From: CALLPQ01 sp964392325
GTDB lineage: Bacteria > Pseudomonadota > Alphaproteobacteria > Caulobacterales > Parvularculaceae
Direction: 5' to 3'
DNA: 64,000 bases
Assembly: GCA_964392325.1 (NCBI GenBank)
Contig: CAYMPJ010000007.1
Coordinates: forward strand, 62,001-126,000
Part shown: piece by piece, positions 53,990 to 63,444 of the stretch
Layout of the letters: each line of letters begins with the position of its first letter
Position numbering within the stretch: position 1 is the stretch's first letter
Position numbers and translations under genes: made by a program
The notes under the pieces: generated by a model
What the model was told of the DNA's origin: nothing
The model's database searches: none
Seen by the model: only the letters and a program-made list of their open reading frames with translations

Positions 53990-55036
53990 ATGACGAAAAC
54001 CCAGAATGCACCGGTCACCGACCCCAAACCAACTCATAACGGGGCTAGCTCCGGGTTAGGCTCTCGCGCAGGTGCCCAAGAGCCGGTGAAGATCAGTTTT
54101 CTTTTAATCCCCGGTTTTCCGCTTATGTCCTATGCAGCAGCGGTAGAGCCGCTACGCGCCGCAAATCTAATTGCAGGGCGCAATCTCTATGAATGGCAAA
54201 ACCTTGCCCTCGCAGATGAAAAATCCTGCTGTTCGACTGGCTTTGACATGACCTGTTCGGCTAATTTTTCCGCATTCACGCCAACCCGACAGCATGGAGA
54301 TATCCTCTTTGTTTGCGCTGGCGGTAATCCATTTTCTTTTGATGATCCGGCAGTCTTTGGATGGCTGCGCACCCTTGATCGCAATGGCATTGCCTTAGGG
54401 GGCGTTTCAGGTGGCCCTGTGCTTCTTGCACGCGCGGGGACTATGGCGGCTCACCGCTATACGGTTCACTGGGAACATGGGGAGGCGCTGCGCGAGATTT
54501 ATCCCGACCATAATATCGAGCAATCTTTGTATGTTCTTGACCGCGCGCGCCTGACGTGCGCTGGCGGGGTTGCGCCCATTGATATGATGCATGCTTTAAT
54601 TGCCCACCATCACGGAAGCCTGTTTGCGCAACAGGTCTCCGACTGGTTTCTCCATACCCAGATCAGACCACCGGGCGGTGCACAGCGCAGCGGCATCGCC
54701 GAACGTTACGGGGTTACCCATCCGGCATTGTTAAAATCAATTGAATATATGCAAACCCGAATAGCAAATCCGCCGCAAATCAATTCGATCGCGCAATTTG
54801 TAAATATATCGGAGCGGCAATTATCACGCATTTTCAAAGAAAATCTCGGCCAGAGCGCAACGGGTTTTTTTCGGGAGCTTCGTCTGTCCCATGGCGAACG
54901 CCTGCTAAAGCAAACTTCCCTCTCAATCGCTGAAATCGCATTTGCCACCGGTTTTTCCAATAGCGGGCATTTTTCCACCAACTTCACAAAAACCTATGGC
55001 GCGACACCGTTAGAATTTAGAAAACCACGAAAATAA
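53990..55036 (+). CDS. GlxA/GbdR-type AraC-family regulator
   Basis: Transcription factor of 348 residues with an N-terminal class-I glutamine amidotransferase-like domain (ISFLLIPGFPLMSYAAAVEP; LGGVSGGPVLLARAG) and a C-terminal AraC helix-turn-helix (INSIAQFVNISERQLSRIFK; IAEIAFATGFSNSGHFSTNF). The GATase part is a sensor, not an enzyme. Its position, divergent from soxB, and its type match GbdR, which activates glycine-betaine and dimethylglycine genes in pseudomonads. The first ~33 residues are a polar tail. Ligand assignment is inferred. Confidence 0.88.
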   Translation: MTKTQNAPVTDPKPTHNGASSGLGSRAGAQEPVKISFLLIPGFPLMSYAAAVEPLRAANLIAGRNLYEWQNLALADEKSCCSTGFDMTCSANFSAFTPTRQHGDILFVCAGGNPFSFDDPAVFGWLRTLDRNGIALGGVSGGPVLLARAGTMAAHRYTVHWEHGEALREIYPDHNIEQSLYVLDRARLTCAGGVAPIDMMHALIAHHHGSLFAQQVSDWFLHTQIRPPGGAQRSGIAERYGVTHPALLKSIEYMQTRIANPPQINSIAQFVNISERQLSRIFKENLGQSATGFFRELRLSHGERLLKQTSLSIAEIAFATGFSNSGHFSTNFTKTYGATPLEFRKPRK

Positions 55037-55079
55037 AACCATCTGGTTTATCCCGCCAAATCGATCAAGTTTCCGGGCG

Positions 55080-56084
55080 TTATGAACCTGTCTTACCGCT
55101 TGACGGGCCGTCCTTACTTACAGATATTGCATTATAAAAATCTGGCAAATAATTTTTGGTTTGCGAAATAATAGAATTTTGCATGATATCCCTGCATGCT
55201 TGCGCAATTACCGATGGCGTTTGGCCAAGTGCTTGTTGCCGGGCAACGAGGGACATGTGGCGGGAAAAACTACCCCGTTCAATCGGGACGACTTGTATAC
55301 GCGAAATCAGACCAGGGCGCTCCATCAGACAAATCGGTGTTGTGATCCCCCATCCATAACCACTGGCTATTAGAGAGGATTGACATGAGGCTGTATCAAC
55401 TTCGATTGTATCGGAGAAATCCAACGATAATCGATTAAGCTGCGCTTCAATTTGTTTGCCCACAGAAGAACGCGAGGCAAAACGTATCAAGCTCATGCTG
55501 TGTAGTTCTGCGCCAAGAGCCATCGAGCCTTTATAATCTTTTGGAAAAGCCAGAACGTAGGGCTCTGTATATATTGGAAACCGTTGCAAGCCGGAAAGAT
55601 CAGCAATACTACTATCTTCCGTAATCATCATATCGATAGCGTGCGATAAAAACTCGTCTTTATGGCTCGGCGTGAACCCCGCCCAAATGCGCCAATGGGC
55701 AGATATATCTCTTTTTAATTTGTAAAGTTCGATCCCCAAAACATTCGCAATACTTTGTGGCATCGCAATGGTTAACGAAACCAATTCCTTTAAGTCAGAC
55801 TGAGAGGCTTCCAGATATGCGTTTTGAACATCGGCCAGAATATTATGGCTACGATTAAGAAGCGCACGGCCTGCAGATGTTAAAACAATCGGCCTCTTGG
55901 AGCGATCGAATAATTGCCCCCCAATCGCTTCTTCAAGAGAGGCTATGGTTTGGGACACACCCGATTGGGTTAAGTTTAATACTTTTGCACTTTGCGTCAT
56001 CCCGCCCTGCTCTGCGGTGACAACAAAGACCTGCAAAGCCCGTAGATCAAAATTCGGGGGAAGATGAGAACTGATTTTTATCAT
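55080..56084 (-). CDS. LysR-family transcriptional regulator
   Basis: 334 residues. The N-terminal winged helix (LRALQVFVVTAEQGGMTQSA, then LNLTQSGVSQTIASLEEAIG) and a periplasmic-binding-like effector domain are clear. It is divergent from the Rieske oxygenase with 207 bases between and convergent with the GbdR-type gene, so it is the likely regulator of the oxygenase. Confidence 0.9.
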   Translation of the reverse strand: MIKISSHLPPNFDLRALQVFVVTAEQGGMTQSAKVLNLTQSGVSQTIASLEEAIGGQLFDRSKRPIVLTSAGRALLNRSHNILADVQNAYLEASQSDLKELVSLTIAMPQSIANVLGIELYKLKRDISAHWRIWAGFTPSHKDEFLSHAIDMMITEDSSIADLSGLQRFPIYTEPYVLAFPKDYKGSMALGAELHSMSLIRFASRSSVGKQIEAQLNRLSLDFSDTIEVDTASCQSSLIASGYGWGITTPICLMERPGLISRIQVVPIERGSFSRHMSLVARQQALGQTPSVIAQACRDIMQNSIISQTKNYLPDFYNAISVSKDGPSSGKTGS

Positions 56085-56291
56085 AGTATATCGAATGACC
56101 GATCATGGTTATTATTATTTTTACTAATAGTTAAACGCGAATCCGAAACAATATCAATTAATGAAAAGCCTATCGCACTCGCCAAAAATTCCAACCCAGT
56201 ATTTTCTCAACTTTGGACTTGTCAACAAAAGTGATGCACGTCAAGCTCGAAATGGTGTTTTTCAACGATAACTTTAACAGTCCTATTCATC

Positions 56292-57461
56292 ATGACACAA
56301 TCAGACATTTCTTCTGTTTTACAAAATATAAAAGTAGCCAAGGGGTTACCCAACCACCATTACACCGATGAAGCCACCTTTGAAGAAGAAAAGCACGCTG
56401 TCTTATTTAACAATTGGGCTGCCATTGGTTTTGGCAAAGACATCCCGGAATCCGGTGACGCAAAACCAATTGAGTTTTTAGGTTTACCCCTGTTTGCGAT
56501 CCGAGATAAAGATGGCCAAATCAATATATTCCAGAATACATGCCGCCATCGTGGGATGATATTAATAGACAAGCCACAGAAAGTCAGAGGCCCTATCCGC
56601 TGCCCCTATCATAGCTGGAGTTATGATTTGCAGGGGAATTTAAAATCGACCCCTATGGTTGGCGGACCGGGCAATGATAACCATGAGGACGTCGACCGGT
56701 GTAAGCTTGGTCTATTTAAAATTCGTTCTCATGTCTGGAACGATATTATTTTCGTCAACATTAACAACAATGCAGAGCCGTTTGAAAAAATGCACGCCCA
56801 TTTGTTGGAGCGCTGGCGTGAATTCGATCAACCTTTTATCCATGGCGGTGAGAACTCATCGTTTCAACTAGAAGTAAAAGCAAACTGGAAACTGGCTATA
56901 GAAAATTATTGTGAAGCCTACCACTTGCCCTGGGTGCATCCGGAGTTAAATACTGTTTCGAAAATTGAAGACCATTATAATATTAGCGAACCTGACCTTT
57001 ATTCCGGACAAGGATCATATGTGTATAGACAGATCGAAGGAAAAGATGGCTTAAAACTCAATGATTTTGAAAATTTAAGTAATAAATGGGATAAGGGTTC
57101 CGAATATGTTTCATACTTTCCCAATGTTCTTCTCGGCATTCATCGCGATTATTTTCTTGCCGTCATCATTGAGCCCAAATCAGTCGACACATCCCTCGAA
57201 CATGCTTCGTTATATTATGCCGAAAATGACGACACTCAAGATGTCGAAAATATTTATGTCGACAATGCGCGATTTTGGAAACAGATATTTTTGGAAGACC
57301 GGACTGTGGTCGAAGGTATGCAACGGGGACGAAAAGGCGTGTTTTTCGATGGTGGAAAATTTACGCCGCTCATGGATGAACCCACCCATATATTCCATCA
57401 TTGGGTCGCTAGCCAGATCATGAAACACAGATCTGCCCCCACCATGGCTGATGCAAAATAG
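56292..57461 (+). CDS. Rieske non-heme iron oxygenase, alpha subunit (quaternary-amine type)
   Basis: Oxygenase of 389 residues. The Rieske cluster ligands are in NTCRHRGM and CPYHSWSYD. The mononuclear iron site is seen in NYCEAYHLPWVHPEL with two histidines, and a bridging Glu replaces the more usual Asp. This version is found in choline, carnitine, stachydrine and glycine-betaine oxygenases (GbcA, CntA). The neighbouring sarcosine oxidase and GbdR-type regulator favour a methylated-amine substrate such as betaine. The reductase partner (GbcB-like) is not in the window. No ribosome-binding site is clear. Confidence 0.82.
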   Translation: MTQSDISSVLQNIKVAKGLPNHHYTDEATFEEEKHAVLFNNWAAIGFGKDIPESGDAKPIEFLGLPLFAIRDKDGQINIFQNTCRHRGMILIDKPQKVRGPIRCPYHSWSYDLQGNLKSTPMVGGPGNDNHEDVDRCKLGLFKIRSHVWNDIIFVNINNNAEPFEKMHAHLLERWREFDQPFIHGGENSSFQLEVKANWKLAIENYCEAYHLPWVHPELNTVSKIEDHYNISEPDLYSGQGSYVYRQIEGKDGLKLNDFENLSNKWDKGSEYVSYFPNVLLGIHRDYFLAVIIEPKSVDTSLEHASLYYAENDDTQDVENIYVDNARFWKQIFLEDRTVVEGMQRGRKGVFFDGGKFTPLMDEPTHIFHHWVASQIMKHRSAPTMADAK

Positions 57462-57647
57462 CGCAGTTGCCGATTGGGTTTTTATGCTAGACAAAAGGCG
57501 TCAACGGCTCATCTAGCAAGATTTTTGCGCGACTTTTAAAAAGACTTAAGGGGATATCGCCCTCAAGGAATTAGTCCGGATGTCTTGTTATTTTTATATA
57601 ACTGATGCCCGTTTTATATAGATTGCAATCTGGATTAACGCCGACTT

Positions 57648-58178
57648 ATGAAAATGTTATTTGTCACCCGCCTCACTTTTCTTGCCTTGATCCCGTTTGC
57701 TTTAGCGGCATGTAATAATGCCGGAAAAATTCATGCATCTCACGAAGAGAGTTGCAAGGAAAATAAAGAGATCGCAATTAGCATTAAAAATGGCTGGGTC
57801 CGCGCCGCTCCCGCCGGACGAAAACTATCCGCCGCCTATTTTACGATTTGTAACAATGCCAATAATCCAGATCGATTAGAAAAAATAAGCAGCCCCGTTT
57901 CAGCCACAAGCGAAATGCACGAAAGCCGGAGATCAGCCGATGACATCGTTTCTATGGTTCCGCTTAAAAATATTGATATAGAAAACAAAGATAGCGTTAC
58001 TTTAAAGCAGGGGGGAAAACACATTATGCTCATCGGGTTGAATAAACCCCTTGAGGAAGGCGATGAAGTGACATTGGATTTATATTTTACAGACTCTGGA
58101 AAAATGACGGTTACGCTTCCCGTTCGGGAAAATAATCATCCGCAAAGTAATCATGATGGGCATAAAGATCATCATTAA
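57648..58178 (+). CDS. PCu(A)C-type periplasmic copper chaperone
   Basis: A 176-residue lipoprotein (LALAAC-type lipobox, Cys near residue 22) with the PCu(A)C fold that delivers copper to cytochrome oxidase. The H(M)X10M...HXM signature is visible in SEMHESRRSADDIVSMVPL and GGKHIMLIGLN. The tail is rich in histidine (NHPQSNHDGHKDHH), an extra metal-binding part. It lies convergent to atp12, eight bases away. Confidence 0.88.
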   Translation: MKMLFVTRLTFLALIPFALAACNNAGKIHASHEESCKENKEIAISIKNGWVRAAPAGRKLSAAYFTICNNANNPDRLEKISSPVSATSEMHESRRSADDIVSMVPLKNIDIENKDSVTLKQGGKHIMLIGLNKPLEEGDEVTLDLYFTDSGKMTVTLPVRENNHPQSNHDGHKDHH

Positions 58179-58185
58179 AAAAGCA

Positions 58186-58890
58186 TCAGTCTAAATAAGC
58201 CATAAAACGCATTGCATCTTTGATCTCTGTTGAAATAGCTTCTCTTCGCTCTGCCGCTTCCTTGTCATATCCCCATCTTTCTTCCTGATGATCTTCATCA
58301 CAATGGGTTGCATCGATAATGGCTTGCTCGTCTTTAAAACCCAACAAAACGGATATGGCCAATACCGCAGAACCGGTAAGTTCCGTTAAACGCCTTGCAG
58401 CCAGAATTTTGCCAATGGTGGCTTGCCCCAGACATTTATGTAACTTAACAATATTATCCGCAGGCTGCTCAATAACTGTTAGGCCATAGGTTACAGCCAA
58501 TTCAATTTGGCTATGATTTTTTAGATAGTCGATAAAAAGGTTCCAGCGTGTGCCTTGCATCATTTTTAACGAAGCCGGTTCACTGGCGCGATAACACAAT
58601 AAATCACTTCCAAAAAACCGCTCAATCTCACCCTCCCATTGCCTGCGCAAAATGTCATCGCCGTCCATACTCATCATATAATAACGCGTAATTGGCATTG
58701 TGAGAAAATCAATAAATTCTTCTTGATCATTCCATTCCTTACAAATTGCATCTGCAAGAGGTTTCTGGGAGATGGATAGCACACTGCCAGCGCGAGATTT
58801 TGCCGGACGGCCATCCAGCTGGAGTTGATATTGGTTTTCTATGAATTCAAGCTGCGCCTGCTTGTAAAATTTCTTTATGCCATCACTCAT
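58186..58890 (-). CDS. ATP12-family F1-ATPase assembly chaperone
   Basis: Chaperone of 234 residues for the F1 alpha subunit, restricted to mitochondria and alphaproteobacteria. Motifs include RPAKSRAGSVLSISQKPLAD and LLCYRASEPASLKMMQG. It follows rluC by 17 bases in the same direction. Confidence 0.93.
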   Translation of the reverse strand: MSDGIKKFYKQAQLEFIENQYQLQLDGRPAKSRAGSVLSISQKPLADAICKEWNDQEEFIDFLTMPITRYYMMSMDGDDILRRQWEGEIERFFGSDLLCYRASEPASLKMMQGTRWNLFIDYLKNHSQIELAVTYGLTVIEQPADNIVKLHKCLGQATIGKILAARRLTELTGSAVLAISVLLGFKDEQAIIDATHCDEDHQEERWGYDKEAAERREAISTEIKDAMRFMAYLD

Positions 58891-58907
58891 TCATCATTAT
58901 CCAGACT

Positions 58908-59927
58908 TTAAATAATATCAGGCCATTCTACATTAGCATTTTGATTAAATGCAAAAAACTTTAGAGACTCTTTAAAGTGCCCACTTGGCTGCGCTGTAAA
59001 ATTGACCATTGCACCGCTATGGGGGTGACGAAATGACATGGAACGGCAAAATAGGTGTAGCTTGGAGGATATCCCGTCAAGCTTTGCTCCCGCCTTCCCG
59101 TATTTTCCATCACCAATAATCGGTATCCCAATCGCAGTACAATGCACCCTTAATTGGTGCGTACGCCCCGTGCGCGGGCGCAAGGCGATAAACGCAACAC
59201 CGGCGCCAGCATCATCAATTGTTTGAAAATCAGTAATCGCCTTTTTCGCGTCTTCTCCCTCAACCGGTATCATGCGCTCTTGTTGCTCATTGTCTTTTAT
59301 CGTTACCATGCGCTTGGCAATCGGCATATTTATGGTTCCCTCGCGGGGGTGCGCTATGCCTGCTGTCAGGGCCCAGTAGGTTTTTTCAACCTGATGTTTT
59401 TGAAAAAATTCACCGAGCCTCGTTGCCGCTTTGCGCGTTTTTGCCAAGACTAAGACCCCGGAAGTATCCCGGTCCAGACGGTGAACCAATCGCGGACGAA
59501 CCCCATCCTTTATAACACTTTCCATCATTGCATCGATATGGTGTTTTGTATTGGTCCCCCCCTGCACAGCAAGCCCGTGGGGTTTATTCAAAACCAGTAA
59601 ATGATCATCTTCGAAAATGGTCATATCCTCAATGAGAGCCCGGTCACGGGCCAGGGTTTTGCCGTCACTTCTGGATTGGCTATTTGACGGTCCCTTTTCT
59701 CCCTCCTTTGAAGTGCTAATATGATCAATAGGCGGTATCCGTACATCCTGACCGGATACGAGGCGCGCATTGGCTTTCACCCTGCCGCCATCCACACGAA
59801 CCTGCCCTTTACGAAGAAATTTTTCCAACATGCCGTGGCGAATTTGGGGAAAATGCTGTCGAAACCATCGGTCAAGACGCATCCCGTCTTCATCGCTTAG
59901 AACTTTTTTTATCTGTACACCGCTCAT
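58908..59927 (-). CDS. rluC: 23S rRNA pseudouridine synthase RluC-type
   Basis: RluA-family pseudouridine synthase of 339 residues. It has an N-terminal S4 RNA-binding domain (GMLEKFLRKGQVRVDGGRVK) and the catalytic motif RLVHRLDRDTSGVLVLAKT with the essential Asp. RPRTGRTHQLRVH is the third motif. Positions modified cannot be read from sequence, but RluC is the usual assignment here. The start overlaps the crcB stop by four bases. Confidence 0.92.
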   Translation of the reverse strand: MSGVQIKKVLSDEDGMRLDRWFRQHFPQIRHGMLEKFLRKGQVRVDGGRVKANARLVSGQDVRIPPIDHISTSKEGEKGPSNSQSRSDGKTLARDRALIEDMTIFEDDHLLVLNKPHGLAVQGGTNTKHHIDAMMESVIKDGVRPRLVHRLDRDTSGVLVLAKTRKAATRLGEFFQKHQVEKTYWALTAGIAHPREGTINMPIAKRMVTIKDNEQQERMIPVEGEDAKKAITDFQTIDDAGAGVAFIALRPRTGRTHQLRVHCTAIGIPIIGDGKYGKAGAKLDGISSKLHLFCRSMSFRHPHSGAMVNFTAQPSGHFKESLKFFAFNQNANVEWPDII

Positions 59928-60334
59928 ATCAATTCACGCCCAACCACAAAGCCCAAAAATAACGCCCCCACAGAGAGTAACACCGAAAGCAAAACATAAA
60001 TCCCTGCCGGCGCGATCGCGCCGCGCTCTATCAGAGAGACAACATCCAACGAGAATGTTGAAAATGTGGTAAAACCGCCAAGAACCCCAACCGTTAAAAA
60101 AGAATGCAGTAACAGATTTGCCGGGGCTTTATTCATCAACACAATAACAATCAGCCCCATAAAAAAAGATCCCACACAATTAACAAGAACGGTAGTTAAG
60201 GGAAAATCCAATGAAACATGTTTTACGAAAAGCAGCCCGGCGCTATAGCGCAAAACAGCGCCAAGACCGCCCCCGGCGGCTATGCTCATGAAGAGTGGGA
60301 AATTATGCATGATGTCGCTACCGTATTTTCGCAT
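59924..60334 (-). CDS. crcB: Fluoride ion channel CrcB/FluC
   Basis: Small dual-topology fluoride exporter of up to 136 residues with four membrane spans. GGGLGAVLRYSAG, VLVNCVGSFFMGLIV and VGVLGGFTTFSTFSLD are the family motifs. Two starts are possible: ATG 60334, 17 bases after rarA, or ATG 60310, which begins closer to the conserved region. It overlaps rluC by four bases. No fluoride riboswitch is seen because the gene is inside an operon. Confidence 0.93.
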   Translation of the reverse strand: MRKYGSDIMHNFPLFMSIAAGGGLGAVLRYSAGLLFVKHVSLDFPLTTVLVNCVGSFFMGLIVIVLMNKAPANLLLHSFLTVGVLGGFTTFSTFSLDVVSLIERGAIAPAGIYVLLSVLLSVGALFLGFVVGRELI

Positions 60335-60351
60335 TACCCGATACGGGCACC

Positions 60352-61674
60352 TTATTCATTTGATGATTTTTCAGCGTGTTTTTGACGCCACCACTCAAGT
60401 CGTTTTTGAATTTCACGTTCATAGCCGGTTGCGCGCGGTTGATAAAATTCGCTTCGCTCCAAATCTGTCGGAAAATAATTCAAACCGGCAAAACCCGACA
60501 TTGTGTCATGGTCATACACATAGCCGTCACTATAGCCAAGGTCTTTCATCATTGATGTAGGCGCGTTCATGGCATAGAGAGGCGGCGCGAGGGAACCTGT
60601 TTTTTTTGCCAGAGACTTGGCTTGCTTAAAGGCCGTATATGAACGGTTGGATTTCGGCGCTGTTGCCAAATAACAGACCAATTGCCCGATGGCGATCTCC
60701 CCTTCGGGCTGGCCGATAAATTCAAAAGCATCACGTGCCGCAATCGCAAGGGGGAGCGCCTGGGGATCTGCATTCCCGACATCTTCCGATGCAATCACAA
60801 TCAACCGGCGTAAAATGAACTTCGGGTCTTCCCCGCCATCAAGCATTCTTGCCGTCCAGTAGAGCGCCGCATCCACATCCGACCCTCTAATAGATTTTTG
60901 CAGGGCGCTGGCAAGATTGTAATGGCCTTCTTGGGATTTATCATATATCGGCGCCCGTCTTTGCAAAAGAGTGGCGAGCTTATCTGGTCCGAGAAGATTT
61001 TTATCATCTGTCTGAATACTAAAAATTTTTTCTGCGCAGTTTAGAAGAAACCGCCCATCCCCGTCGCACATATTTATCAAATTAAGGCGGGCATCGCTGG
61101 TTAAATTAAGCGCCTGCCCCGTATGGGTTTCAGCCCGTTCCAGCAAGCTTTCAAGATCACTCGCTTCTAGGCGTTTTAGTACGAGGACTTGCGCACGAGA
61201 CAAAAGCGCAGCGTTCAACTCAAAAGAAGGGTTTTCAGTTGTTGCCCCGATAAGGGTTATCAAACCGCTTTCCATATGCGGCAAAAACCCATCCTGTTGT
61301 GCTTTGTTAAATCGATGAATTTCGTCAACAAATAATATCGTCGGCATGCCCATCGCCCGCTTTTGTTCGGCGTTTTCGAAAACTTTACGCAAATCTGCGA
61401 CGCCAGAAAAAATTGCTGAAATTTGTTCGAATGCCAAAGAAGAGGAGGCCTCTTTTGCAATCAATCGGGCTATGGTGGTTTTGCCAACGCCGGGCGGACC
61501 CCATAAAATCATGGAGGACACCTGGCCAGCTCTCACCATTTGGGCAAGGGGCGCGCCCTCTTTAAGCAAATGATCCTGACCGACAATTTGAGAAAGGGAG
61601 GCGGGGCGCAATTGATCTGCCAAGGGACGCGGCGTCGCGCTTTCCAGTCCGGCTGCAGAAAAAAGTGTATTCAT
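60352..61674 (-). CDS. rarA: Replication-associated recombination protein A
   Basis: AAA+ ATPase of 440 residues (MgsA/RarA) acting at stalled replication forks. The Walker A motif ILWGPPGVGKTTIARLIA, Walker B ILFVDEIHRFNKAQQD and sensor GATTENPSFELN are visible, and the C-terminal tetramerisation domain is complete. It is 41 bases after the DegP-like gene. Confidence 0.95.
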   Translation of the reverse strand: MNTLFSAAGLESATPRPLADQLRPASLSQIVGQDHLLKEGAPLAQMVRAGQVSSMILWGPPGVGKTTIARLIAKEASSSLAFEQISAIFSGVADLRKVFENAEQKRAMGMPTILFVDEIHRFNKAQQDGFLPHMESGLITLIGATTENPSFELNAALLSRAQVLVLKRLEASDLESLLERAETHTGQALNLTSDARLNLINMCDGDGRFLLNCAEKIFSIQTDDKNLLGPDKLATLLQRRAPIYDKSQEGHYNLASALQKSIRGSDVDAALYWTARMLDGGEDPKFILRRLIVIASEDVGNADPQALPLAIAARDAFEFIGQPEGEIAIGQLVCYLATAPKSNRSYTAFKQAKSLAKKTGSLAPPLYAMNAPTSMMKDLGYSDGYVYDHDTMSGFAGLNYFPTDLERSEFYQPRATGYEREIQKRLEWWRQKHAEKSSNE

Positions 61675-61715
61675 CCCGCCCCTAACTCATATCAATGCAG
61701 CTATGGCGATGCATT

Positions 61716-63230
61716 TTATCGCCCTACCCGCCACGGAATAATCCGTGTACCGGTATCAATTTCTATCACCCATCTGGTTACCGTTTTTTCAAGCTCTCGT
61801 TCAAGCTGTAATGTAGTGAAGATTGGTTTATCGTTTACGGATAAAATGCGATAATTTCTCCGTACTCCCCTGCGCCCGGCAAAACTGCGTGCAGATAATT
61901 CTTTTACAACAACGCCAGTTAGAAACGGATCAATATTGATTTCCTCATTAAAGCGCGGAGATAAATTGGCAACCACGACACCGCGCAAGGGATGGTTCCC
62001 CTCAAGCGAGCGCTCATCAGCTAACGGCGTTTGCGGCGGCAAATCCAGACTCACCTTGACTATTTTGTCTTTCCCCTCACGGACAAATTTAATATCCGCC
62101 ACATCCCCGTCACTCCCGACACCGATGCGATAGCGCAGGGTCTCAGCATCAAAAACCGGTTTACCGCCAATTTGCGTCACAACATCCCCCGGCTTCAATC
62201 CCGCTTTGGCGGCGGGGCCATCAGGCCAGATTTCTTCTATTATCGCGCCTGCTGGCCGATCAAGACCAAGAGCGCTCGATATTTCTGGTGTCACAGTGCC
62301 CGTCGAAGCCCCGAGCCATGGCCTCGCCAGCTCACCGCCATTCACTGCAGAATATAAAACTTGCTGAACAAGCCGGCTCGGGATGGCAAATCCAATTCCA
62401 TTAGACCCGCCAGAGCGCGAATAAATTGCTGTGTTAATGCCAATCAAACGGCCATTGACATCAACCAATGCACCGCCAGAATTACCCGGGTTAATCGCCG
62501 CATCCGTCTGTATAAAGAACTGATAATCACTAATAGAAACCGCAGTTCTGGCAAGCGCCGAGACGATACCGCTGGTTACGGTTTGACCGACGCCAAAAGG
62601 ATTGCCAATTGCCAAGACAACATCGCCGACTTCTGCCGCATCAGAATTTGCGAACTGCATGAAGGGAAACGGTTCGTCGCTTTCAACGCGTAAAACCGCA
62701 AGATCGGTTTGCGCATCCGTAAAAATCAGTTCCGCTTCATATTCCCTGCGATCATTCAACACGACTTTGATTTCCGTCATATTCTCGATGACATGATTAT
62801 TGGTAATCACCACACCATCGGGACTTACGATCACACCGGAGCCAAGAGAGGTTTGTTCGCGCGGGCTTTGCAGGCCAAAGAAACGTTCAAATATCGGGTC
62901 CACATTGCGCGGCTGGACACTGCGACGCGTAAAAATATTCACAACCGCCGGGGCCACATCATTAACTACTGGTGCAAAGGATAGTCTAATTTGCTCCATA
63001 GATTGGGGAACGGTGCGCAATTCCGCGGAAATATTGTCACCATGCATTACATCTGTCGCCCCCTTACCGTCTATAGAAGCAGATGTTACTGTCTCTTGAC
63101 CTTGGTCGGCAGAGATTTTGGACAACTGCGCCGGCGTGATCTCGTCATTGCTCCTTGCGCATGCCTCAATAACAAGACCAAAACCTATCAGGCTTGCAAT
63201 TAGTCCAAACAAAAATGGTTTGGCAATCAT
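61716..63230 (-). CDS. Do/DegP-like periplasmic serine protease
   Basis: Envelope protease/chaperone of 504 residues. The catalytic triad is His in VVITNNHVIENM, Asp in DAQTDLAVLRV and Ser in INPGNSGGALVDV. PDZ domains follow: one with GDVVTQIGGKPVFDAETL, a second with NYRILSVNDKPI. The N-terminus is hydrophobic, ending GLVIEACARS, so it may be a signal anchor or an imperfect lipobox. First gene of the degP-like/rarA/crcB/rluC/atp12 operon. Confidence 0.93.
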   Translation of the reverse strand: MIAKPFLFGLIASLIGFGLVIEACARSNDEITPAQLSKISADQGQETVTSASIDGKGATDVMHGDNISAELRTVPQSMEQIRLSFAPVVNDVAPAVVNIFTRRSVQPRNVDPIFERFFGLQSPREQTSLGSGVIVSPDGVVITNNHVIENMTEIKVVLNDRREYEAELIFTDAQTDLAVLRVESDEPFPFMQFANSDAAEVGDVVLAIGNPFGVGQTVTSGIVSALARTAVSISDYQFFIQTDAAINPGNSGGALVDVNGRLIGINTAIYSRSGGSNGIGFAIPSRLVQQVLYSAVNGGELARPWLGASTGTVTPEISSALGLDRPAGAIIEEIWPDGPAAKAGLKPGDVVTQIGGKPVFDAETLRYRIGVGSDGDVADIKFVREGKDKIVKVSLDLPPQTPLADERSLEGNHPLRGVVVANLSPRFNEEINIDPFLTGVVVKELSARSFAGRRGVRRNYRILSVNDKPIFTTLQLERELEKTVTRWVIEIDTGTRIIPWRVGR

Positions 63231-63370
63231 GAGTATTTATCCTTTGATAATGCTTCAGGGTATTACAACGCTTCAGAGGCCCCTGACCCCACCAAGGAAT
63301 GACCCTTGTAAATTTTCTCTGGCGTATGATTTTACCCAAATGCTCTTATAAATGCAAAAGCTACTCAAAT

Positions 63371-63423
63371 AAAAATGCCGGGCTGTAGATCAGCCCCATA
63401 ATGAGGATGTCTAAGCCCGGCAT
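63371..63423 (-). terminator. Rho-independent terminator of the RTX gene
   Basis: On the minus strand ATGCCGGGCT, a 29-base loop, AGCCCGGCAT and then TTTTTATTT. The stem is 10 bp and perfect. It ends 22 bases after the RTX stop. Confidence 0.75.
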
Positions 63424-63444
63424 AATATGAGAAGACTGTGATTT

